From Mesostigma viride (lineage: Eukaryota; Streptophyta; Mesostigmatophyceae; Mesostigmatales; Mesostigmataceae), in assembly GCA_009746045.1 (NCBI GenBank), contig RPFO01000156.1, positions 5,563,900 to 5,625,899 on the forward strand: DNA of 62,000 nucleotides. Direction: 5' to 3'. The notes beneath the pieces are model-generated. The model did no database searches. It was not told the DNA's origin and saw nothing but the letters and a program-made list of their open reading frames with translations. Shown one piece after another: positions 10,127-18,500 of the stretch; position 1 is the first letter of the stretch; every line of letters starts with the position of its first letter. Both the position numbers and the translations under genes were made by a program.

Positions 10127-10450
10127 CGTTGGAAACGCCGGCGGGCGTATCTGTGACGAGGAGGGGGATCGCCAGCGGGAGGGAGGCTCGAGGCCTGTTA
10201 CTGGAAACGCCGGCGGGCGTATCTGTGATGAGGAGGGGGATCGCCAGCAGGAAGGAGGCTCGCGGCCTGTTACTGGAAACGCCGGCGGGCGTATCTGTGA
10301 TGAGGAGGGGGATCGCCAGCAGGAAGGAGGCTCGCAGCCTGTTACTGGAAACGCCGGCGGGCGTATCTGTGATGAGGATGGGGATCGCCAGCAGGAAGCA
10401 GGCTCGCGGCCTGTTACTGGTAGCGCCGGCGGGCGTTCCCGATTTACGGG
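10127..10450 (-). repeat. 72-bp tandem repeat carrying inverted hairpin motifs
   Basis: Five units with an exact 72-bp period hold the motif on the minus strand; the hairpin ACGCC, GGCG, GGCGT lies at 10135, 10207, 10279, 10351 and 10423 (the last starts GCGCC). Because 72 is a multiple of three, one plus-strand frame stays open and encodes a 24-residue repeat containing ETPAGVSVM. The array lies just after a possible donor at 10086, so it may be intronic. Confidence 0.85.
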
Positions 10451-10575
10451 AGGCGGTCGTGTCCGACAGATGGGAATGAGGCCTCGTCAGGATTCATGGG
10501 GACCCCCGGTTGAGGGGACCCCCGCCCTCGCCTCGGTTTCTTTGGGTCTGGGTGACGATCCCGTACCGTCGTCAG

Positions 10576-11746
10576 GAAGGACGGTTGTGATGACTTTGCC
10601 CCCCGCTCGACGGGGATGGAGCAATGCCCGAACACGATACTGCTGAATGAGGATGACGATCCGGAGCCGTCGGCTGACACGGATTTTGTTGCGAGCACCC
10701 CACTGCAGAAGAGGGTATTGGAGGCTCGTAACGTGGAGGGTCCGCCGACAGTCTCAGGTGGAGGGCCGGCGTTTGCCGGATTGATGCGCCCGACTGAGGT
10801 GGTCGATGTTGAGGCGCCGCCAGGGACATCGACCGCACCGTTGACCGCATTGACGGATATCTTCGATCGACGAAGGATGCCCTTCCACGCTCCAACGGTA
10901 CATTCGGCCGGTAAATTTCATTTTCAATAAACGAGTTTTATAAGTACCTTAATATATTTCTACATAAGTTTTTTTGCATCAGTCCATGGCTTCATTGATT
11001 TCTCACACGACCCTTCCGTATTCATGTTAATTGGCATCTGTTTACGTGCAGGGAAAGGCGAAGAAGAAACTCCAGTTCGGTTTCCCCGTGGATCCGCGTC
11101 TGGGACTGTGTCCGGAGAGGCCGGCCGTGTTGTTGGCCAGGCCGCGGTCGGCGAACCAGTTGCACAACCGGGGGCGGGAGGGGCCTCCCTCCCACCCAAC
11201 GCACCAGCCCACGCACCAGCCTTACCGTGCGGTCAGCCAGAAAAAACGTACGAAGAGTTGATGGCAGAGGCGGCGGCTGCGCAGGGGCAGAAGGCAAAAC
11301 GTCGGGGAGGGGGCAGGCGAGGGGCGGGGCAGGAGACGGAGGGTGCCGACGAACCTGCACAGCCGCAGAAGGGTGGTGGTCAGGGCAGAGATGCGACGGC
11401 CGAAAACCGAATCAGGGACGTTCGGCCGGACGTCCGGATGCGCTTTATGGATGGCGCGAAACTGAGTCGCGGAGGTTGGAGTTCGAAATGGGTAGACGAG
11501 GTGTGCATAAACTGGGAGCACAAGTACCCCAAGAAGGAAGATTTTCCGCTCTTTGGCACCCTCCTGGGCAAAGAGAGGGAGAAGGTGGTGATCAGATGGT
11601 TTGATGAAGGGCACGACCTCGGTTGGAGTAATGAGTGCGAGCAAAAGTTTCGTTTCCCTCTGAAGTTCGCTAGAGAACATGTTACTCTCCTGAAGGAAGG
11701 CGCCAGCTGGGACAACATTCCTTCATATCGATCTGGCAAGCGATGA
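10576..11746 (+). CDS. Two-exon 3' gene portion, unknown protein
   Basis: Exons 10576-10909 and 11050-11746 join in phase 1 at a GCCG|gtaaat donor and a CGTGCAG acceptor. The product begins with an acidic, Pro-rich region. It continues through an Ala/Gly/Arg-rich basic linker (KAKRRGGGRRGAG) into a compact C-terminal domain of about 110 residues (MRFMDGAKLSRGGW, WVDEVCINWEHKYP, SYRSGKR), ending at a TGA. An ATG at 10616 could start an independent gene. Equally, this may be the end of the large gene 4665-10034, since orientation and intron style match. No known domain. There is a possible acceptor at 10575; the true 5' boundary is unresolved. Confidence 0.5.
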
Positions 11747-12219
11747 TGGGCGAGGACTTTGCACGAAATCGCGTTTTGCACGTAATTGCCCACCGTAACG
11801 TGGAGAAATGCAGATGTACATAGTAGTTGGTTCAGTGACCGTGACTTTGGGCAGTTTAGTAGTTGGGGTGACGTGTCTGAATGTATATATGGTCACTGGG
11901 GCGCGTCCAAGGGGGTCCACGCTGATTGAGCACTTGCATGTGTTCTTTCAACATATTCGGACATGTATGAAATGAATAAATTGTTTGGACGATTGCAAAT
12001 TGATTGATTGAAGAATGAGATACCATTAATAATTGAAAAATGTAAAACCTCATTGTGAATTTGTACTTCAAACTTTCACATGCATGCCCCAAATTGTGCA
12101 TTTGTGCAGGTTTTAATTATGAGAAGTAGCATTTCTCTACAAATATTGAGAAATTTAGGGGCACTTGGGGTTGTTGGCCATGTTCATTCATGATAAAATG
12201 GACTTTTTATGCTGTAACA
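11747..12219. other. Intergenic, no gene seen
   Basis: AT-rich sequence with several ATTGATTGA and TGAATAAATTG stretches, plausibly the 3' flank of the gene ending at 11746. I see no coding region, repeat array or hairpin-motif copy here; the motif-bearing region has ended. Confidence 0.6.
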
Positions 12220-14378
12220 TCATATTCCACTAGTCCAAAACGCTGCTTTCATGACGTCAAAAGTACCAGCAATGGCCCTAGGTTGGAGCAGTAGATGTTG
12301 GGGACGCCCGGGGGTCACTGTCACACCCACTTCCTCTGCATCCTCTAGCCACCACTGTTCACCGTGCTGCACGTGCAGTATGCCCACCGCGCATGCACCT
12401 GGGTACAGCCCTGCCCCGAACCCGCCCTTCCCACCGGGGACAGCCCTGATCTGCTGGGAGTGCAGGAACTCATTCCTGTTGCTGCTGGCATCGTGGGTGC
12501 AAGCCTCCAGAATGTCCATCGTGGTGTACTTGTCCCAGACAGCCTTGACCAGCCCCAGCACATCCACGGTCACCCCCTGCGGCGTGCTCGCCGCGACGGG
12601 CAGCCACGTGGTCCCACCCCACCCGGGCGTTGTGTCCCCCACCACAGAGCCACACCACTGCTGCTCAACATGCGGCTGGCTTGGATCCGCTTGCCGCACA
12701 TAGTTAGGCCACTGCTCACACTTGTCGTGCTTGTTAAAGTAGTGCAGCAGTGCGTTGCCTAGTGCCCCCTTGAGGTGGACTGCCCCCATGTGCCCGTTGG
12801 CATGGATGCATGTGCGGAAGGAATAACACATGGAGTTCACTGTGGGGTCATCTAGCACCCCCCTGAGCTTGCCCAGGTGCTCCTTCTTGAGCTTGGTCAG
12901 TGCATTGTACAAACACCCCCCCAAGTGATTGATGTCTTCCTTCTTCTCGGGGATGAGGCCTGCCTCTGCGAGGAAGTTGTCCTCTTTGACCCGTGCAAAC
13001 CAGGTGGTGTCACCATCGCTAACCACCTCAGCGGCGTACAAGCGTTGGGCCATTGGCTTTGGCAGCACCTCCTTCTCCCCTCCTGCCCCCTCCTCCCCTG
13101 CTGCCCCCTCCTCCCGTGCTGCCCCCTCCTCCCCGTGCACCACCTGCCCCGTGCTGATGCCCGCAACCGTGGATGCCAGGTCACGCAGCAAGAAGACAGC
13201 CCCCTCCCCTTCCATGCTTCTACTACTGCCTGTGTGGTTGAGATAGCACGCATGGGGCCCGGGCTCCTTGCCTGCCTTGCTAGCCACCTCGCACGCCTGA
13301 CACCACTTCAGCCAGAGACATGGTGCCCCACACACAGCCCAGTGCCATCGTGAATTATGGACTGCTGGCCAAAGGGGGATGCAAAACCCCGGTTGGGCCA
13401 TGACCCATCCAGCGTCAGGCGGCAGCCCTGCCTCCCCTCCCCATCTACCCCAAAGCGCTGGTGCTCCTGCTCCCATGCCCGCACCGTCTCCCTATTCTCC
13501 ATTAGCTGATCGTGCAGGTGCTCCTTGACAATAGACGTGGCAGCTGCGACATCCTTACGCCACGTGCTATGCCCAGTGGTGCACCTCAGCCCTAGGAGCG
13601 TGGCTAGCCGCACAAGCACGGGCTGGCTGATACCAAACAACACCCCAGCCACTGCCATGAGGCTGTTGAGCATGTTGCGATCCACACCTGGCCGCAGGTC
13701 CGAGTTAGGGGAGAGGATGTCTTTGGTACACCACCATGGCCCGCCATCCACCCCCGTGCAGCTGCTATTAGTGCACCACAGCACCACAGAAGATGGGCTG
13801 CCACGATCAGACCCCGCATGCATCTCAGGTTCTCCTATCTTGACAGTGCACATCTTGCATGACGGGCATGCCATGGCACCAACGATGGCCTCAAGATTGT
13901 GTGCATCTACCAGCAAACGAGGCATCTCAAGCGGCATGCCACGAGTAGGGCAAGGCGCAGTCTGACGCGAGGCCTGTACCTTGATGTGATTTCCTCGCGA
14001 GTCAATCTTCTTCGGCGATGGCCCATACAGCTCCGGTGCCTTTCTTTTGCGCCCACTGCTCGACGGCGTTGAAAGCGCACCACCCTCGCTGCCAGGGGTC
14101 GATCCAGTTGCCGGTGTTGCTGGGCTGACGCTTGTAATTGATGCCCTGCTTTTCTTTTTATTCGACTGTGTGCGCCGCCGACCTGGGCCTTTCTCTTTCG
14201 TCGAGCCGCGAGGGCGCCCCCTGCCCCTGCGTTGCGGCGTTGCTGCTGCCTCAAAATCGGTGCCTAACCACGCAGCGGATGTCTCCTTAAGTCGCCGTGA
14301 CCGCTGCGCCCCTGCACCTTTGCCGGGATTCGGCATTTCTACTGTTTGCGGTTTTACCGGATTAGGATACATTTGCAC
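12220..14378 (-). pseudogene. Mutator-like DDE transposase, frameshifted
   Basis: Two overlapping minus-strand frames (14378 to 13308, and 13476 to 12220) together cover one protein of about 700 residues. After a basic Pro/Ser-rich N-terminus comes a zinc-binding region (CPSCKMCTVKI, later CTNSSC). Next is LTLDGSWPNRGF, which fits the first catalytic Asp of the Mutator-like transposase domain. A cysteine/histidine segment (WCQACEV, HACYLNHTGSSRSME) and VSDGDTTWFARV (second Asp region) follow. The frames switch near 13310-13330, right after GHHV, so this copy is broken by a one-base shift unless it is an assembly error. The true start may be a Met at 14336, because the first residues (MYPNPVK) lie in an inverted repeat shared with 25566-25589. 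It would cut and paste DNA if intact. Confidence 0.7.
14351..14374 (+). repeat. Left 24-bp inverted repeat
   Basis: GTTTTACCGGATTAGGATAC plus ATTT matches, as an exact reverse complement, the 24 bases at 25566-25589. Just inside it lies a second ATGTATCC in opposite orientation, forming a small foldback. It probably marks one end of an 11.2-kb element. I see no clear target-site duplication. Confidence 0.7.
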
Positions 14379-15149
14379 AGCTTCAAATGTATCCTAAATG
14401 CACCATTGGCAAACATGGTTTCTGGACATGGTCGATATCATTCATATGTTTGGCAAGCATGATATGATCATGCTTGCCAAAGATGTTGTCTCTTTTCATA
14501 TTTCACACATATATTATCGGCCTCGGCGTGCCATGCTTCCACGTTTGTTGTCTCTTTTCATATATTGTAAATATGATCAATAAAATTCCAAACATGACCA
14601 TGTTGGAGACTTCAAGTGGAGCATCATGATTACTGTTTTCACTATTACGTAACCCATGGTTCATGTTAACATGGCATAATGAGCAATCCTATTGACCCCA
14701 TGACTAATGGTGAAGTTAATAAAGTTACATCGTGGCACGTCACTATAGCATCAAGTTGCATCATTGTGCATAAAGTAGTTTAGCACTGAGTTGGCATGCC
14801 AACACCAGGTACACTAAATAAATTAAAACCAGAATTGATAAACAACCCAGTATCCAAATACAGTATCCATATATATGCAGGTCGTACTACAGGTACAGCC
14901 ACGGCTGCCACGCGGCTTCTGCAGCGATCACGCTCTTTCTCCTAGACAATTGCTCTACTGGTCCCTACAGGTCGGTCGACTTGGACCATGATGCGTCAAG
15001 AACCGTTAATTGACCGACTTAAACAAGATGTTTGTCTACATGCAGCTGTCTGCACCTAACTAACGCGAAACCGCGTGCTACCAAATATAGCGGGAAATGC
15101 ATGAGTAACACATGTCAACGCACAACCGGTGGAAATCACGCGATACCAA
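14375..15149. other. AT-rich spacer, no gene seen
   Basis: No credible coding region. A perfect hairpin lies at about 14452-14478 (GGCAAGCATGAT and ATCATGCTTGCC arms around a 3-nt loop). CATATATT and TTGCCAAA words recur nearby. It is the probable 3' flank of the minus-strand transposase ending at 15543. Confidence 0.5.
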
Positions 15150-15542
15150 CCGCGGCAACAGTGGTGTGAACATAGCGGGCACTGCCATGCAAAAAAGCAC
15201 CAGCAGCGGCATCAGTAGCAAATTGTAGTAGCGGAACAATAGCCACTACATCAATGCAACAACACATCAGCCCAGCAACACAGCAGCAGCATGACCGTAG
15301 CACAGCAGCAGCACAACTGTAGCTCAGCAGCACGGCCGTAATGCAGCAGTGCATCAACACAGCAGCACGGCAGCAGCACGACAGCAATACATCAGCGGCA
15401 CGGCAGCAATGCAGCAACACATCAGCACAACAGCACAACAGCAGCACGGCAGCAATGCAGCAACAGTAGCATGGCAGCACAGCAGCAGCAGCAGCAGCAG
15501 CAGCACATGAGCAGCTCAATGACAACAACCGCTGCTCGCGCT
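15150..15542. repeat. CAGCA/GCACGG minisatellite
   Basis: Degenerate repeats of AGCAGCACGGCAGCA and a CAGCAG run at about 15480-15505 lie just after the end of the large transposase gene. Cys/Ala-rich frames on the minus strand are products of the repeat and are not taken as genes. Confidence 0.75.
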
Positions 15543-18500
15543 TCAGCAGTCGTCGTCGTCGTCGTCGTCGTCGTCATCGTCATCGGCAAGGATGAGCGCT
15601 CGCTTCCGACGCCGGGAGGCGCCTGCGTTGTTGTTCTCCGCCACATCGTCGCTGGGTGGAACCATCTCGCGCAATCGAGCCTCGGCCAGGGTGATATCCG
15701 GCGCTTGCAACGCAGGGACGACCACACCGGGGCACCCGCAGATCTGTGCCTCCAGCTCGTGGAGAGGCACACAAGAAACCGCGTCCTCCTCCCAACGGGC
15801 ACCCCAGTACATGGCTACCATGTCGTTTTGCGTGTCGACAACAGCGACACGACCATGGTACCTGCCGTCCCGGCTTTCGGTGCGACCGTCCGCGGATGTC
15901 ACACGCTCCGACGCCCAATGACACACGACTTGCCCTACGAGGTTGCGGCTGCCACTCTTGACCTGCAGCCTTATGCCTTCCCAGCATGCCTTCGCCATGC
16001 CGACGATGCCCTTCGAGCATTCAGCATCTTGCCACTTCACGACCGGGTGTTCCGCGTCATAGGGCACCTCCTTCAGCGCCTTTAGGCACTCCTTGGTGAG
16101 CTTTTTGTTCGCACCCAAGGAGACTGCATGGGGCGGCTGACCTCGCTTGCCCACCACTTGTGTCAAGACGAGGTCTGACGCGGTGATGATCACCGTGTGC
16201 GCCGCAGTGGTTGGCGGATGGGGCCATTGCGCAATGTCTGGGTTCCACGGGTGCCACGTGTCACGCAAATGCTTAGCGCGGTATACAAAGAGCTCAATAG
16301 AAGGTTGGCCGCCATCCTCCTTCGCAACCACCTCCTTGATGATGCCAAAGAGGACTGGAGTCCACGTGAGCTTCGAGTTGCAGAGAATACCAGCTGAAGG
16401 GTGCCAGTATAGAACAGCGGAGCCTTTCTCAACGCCTTGCATGCGCTTCAAGTAAGCGACCTTGGCTGTCATGGCCCTGTCTTCTGCCGCCCATTCCTGC
16501 TGTGTGTGGCCATCATGAAGAACTCGGTCTACCAGCGGGGTGACGCGCACCGCCTCTGCGTCGACCAACGCCATGAAGTGCTCTTCTTGCGTCGGTGGTG
16601 GTTCAGGCGCTGCATCGTGCTCACGCAGGGCGGAGATGTCCGCGCGAGATGGCCACGGCAAAGGGCGCCACTCCTCAGGCACCTCCTCAGGGGCATGTGG
16701 GACTTTTGCGAAAAAGGCCTCGTTTGGCTTGATGGTGTCGGGCGGAAAGTACCACTGCCAGATGCCATGGGGCAACTTCTCGACCCTTGTTTTGATCGAC
16801 TCCAGCTCCTTCCCCAGAAACTCCATGTTCAATGGTGCGAAGGCTGGGGTGTCCTGCAACATCGGAATGCGGTCTGGATCCACAAGTCGGACGCCAAACA
16901 GCGGCCGCCCCTCCGCATCAAACTTGTAAGGCTGTGTCATCGCCTTCCCGCACCGTGGCGCGCCTTCCTGTCGAGTCCCCGCGGGCTGCCACGGCGTCTT
17001 TTGGGACTCCGTGGTCCGGTAGGACAACCAGGTCTCTGCGTTGCCCTGTACCTGGAAGAAGACGGCGTGGTGCACCTTCATTGAGCGACCGCGTTTTTCA
17101 GGCACCGGCTGTGCCGCTCCGCCGCCCGCCGGCTGCGCCTCCGGCCCGCCGCGCGCCGGCTGCCCCGCCCCGCCGCCCGTCGACTGCCCCGCCCCGCCGC
17201 CCGTCGACAGCCCCGCCCCGCCGCCCACGCGCGCCGGCAGCGCCGCTGGCCCCCCGCACGCCGACCGCCCTGCCCCGCCGCCCGTCGACTGCCCCGCCCC
17301 GCCGCCCGTCGACAGCCCCGCCCCGCCGCATGCCAGCTGCGCCGGCCCGCCGCCCACGCGCGCCGGCAGCGCCGCTGGCCCCCCGCACGCCGACGGCCCT
17401 GCCCCGCCGCCCGTCGACTGCCCCGCCCCGCCGCCCGTTGACAGCCCCGCCCCGCCGCCCACGCGCGCCGGCAGCGCCGCTGGCCCCCCGCACGCCGACC
17501 GCCCTGCCCCGCCGCCCGTCGACTGCCCCGCCCCGCCGCCCGTCGACAGCCCCGCCCCGGCGCCCACGCGCGCCGGCAGCGCCGCTGGCCCCCGCGCGCC
17601 GACTGCCCCGCCACGCCGCCCGTCGACAGCCCCGCCCCGCCGCCCACGCGCGCCGGCAGCGCCGCTGGCCCCCGCGCGCCGACGGCCCCGCCCCGCCGCC
17701 CGTCGACAGCCCCGCCCCGCCGCCCACGCGCGCCGGCAGCACCGCTGGCCCCCCGCACGCCGACTGCCCCGCCCCGCCGCCCGTCGACAGCCCCGCCCCG
17801 CCGCCCACGCGCGCCGGCAGCACCGCTGGCCCCCCGCCCGTCGACTGCCCCGCCCCGCCGCCCGTCGACAGCCCCGCCCCGCCGCCCACGCGCGCCGGCA
17901 GCGCCGCTGGCCCCCGCGCGCCGACGGCCCTGCCCCGCCGCCCGTCGACTGCCCCGCCCCGCCGCCCGTCGACAGCCCCGCCCCGCCGCCCACGCGCGCC
18001 GGCAGCGCCGCTGGCCCCCCGCACGCCGACCGCCCTGCCCCGCCGCCCGTCGACTGCCCCGCCCCGCCGCCCGTCGACAGCCCCGCCCCGCCGCCCACGC
18101 GCGCCGGCAGCGCCGCTGGCCCCCCGCACGCCGACCGCCCCGCCACGCCGCCCGTCGACTGCCCCGCCCCGCCGCCCGTCGACAGCCCCGCCCCGCCGCC
18201 CACGCGCGCCGGCAGCGCCGCTGGCCCCCCGCGCGCTGACTGCCCCGCCACGCCGCCCGTCGACAGCCCCGCCCCGCCGCCCACGCGCGCCGGCAGCACC
18301 GCTGGCCCCCCGCACGCCGACTGCCCCGCCCCGCCGCCCGTCGACAGCCCCGCCCCGCCGCCCACGCGCGCCGGCAGCACCGCTGGCCCCCCGCACGCCG
18401 ACGGCCCTGCCCCGCCGCCCGTCGACTGCCCCGCCCCGCCGCCCGTCGACAGCCCCGCCCCGCCGCCCACGCGCGCCGGCAGCACCGCTGGCCCCCCGCA

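Noticed and set aside
10444-10930. Minus-strand genes at 10444-10930
   Set aside because: No motifs, and the plus-strand frame has a phase-matched splice to the next exon.
519-11746. Endogenous giant virus or polinton segment
   Set aside because: The genes are rich in spliceosomal introns, and no capsid, packaging ATPase, polymerase or terminal repeat was recognised. Unknown cellular or transposon origin is safer.
14344-14374. MYPNPVK as a conserved N-terminus of two transposases
   Set aside because: The same codons occur at 25567 because the 24-bp inverted repeat is there; the peptides diverge at the exact repeat end.
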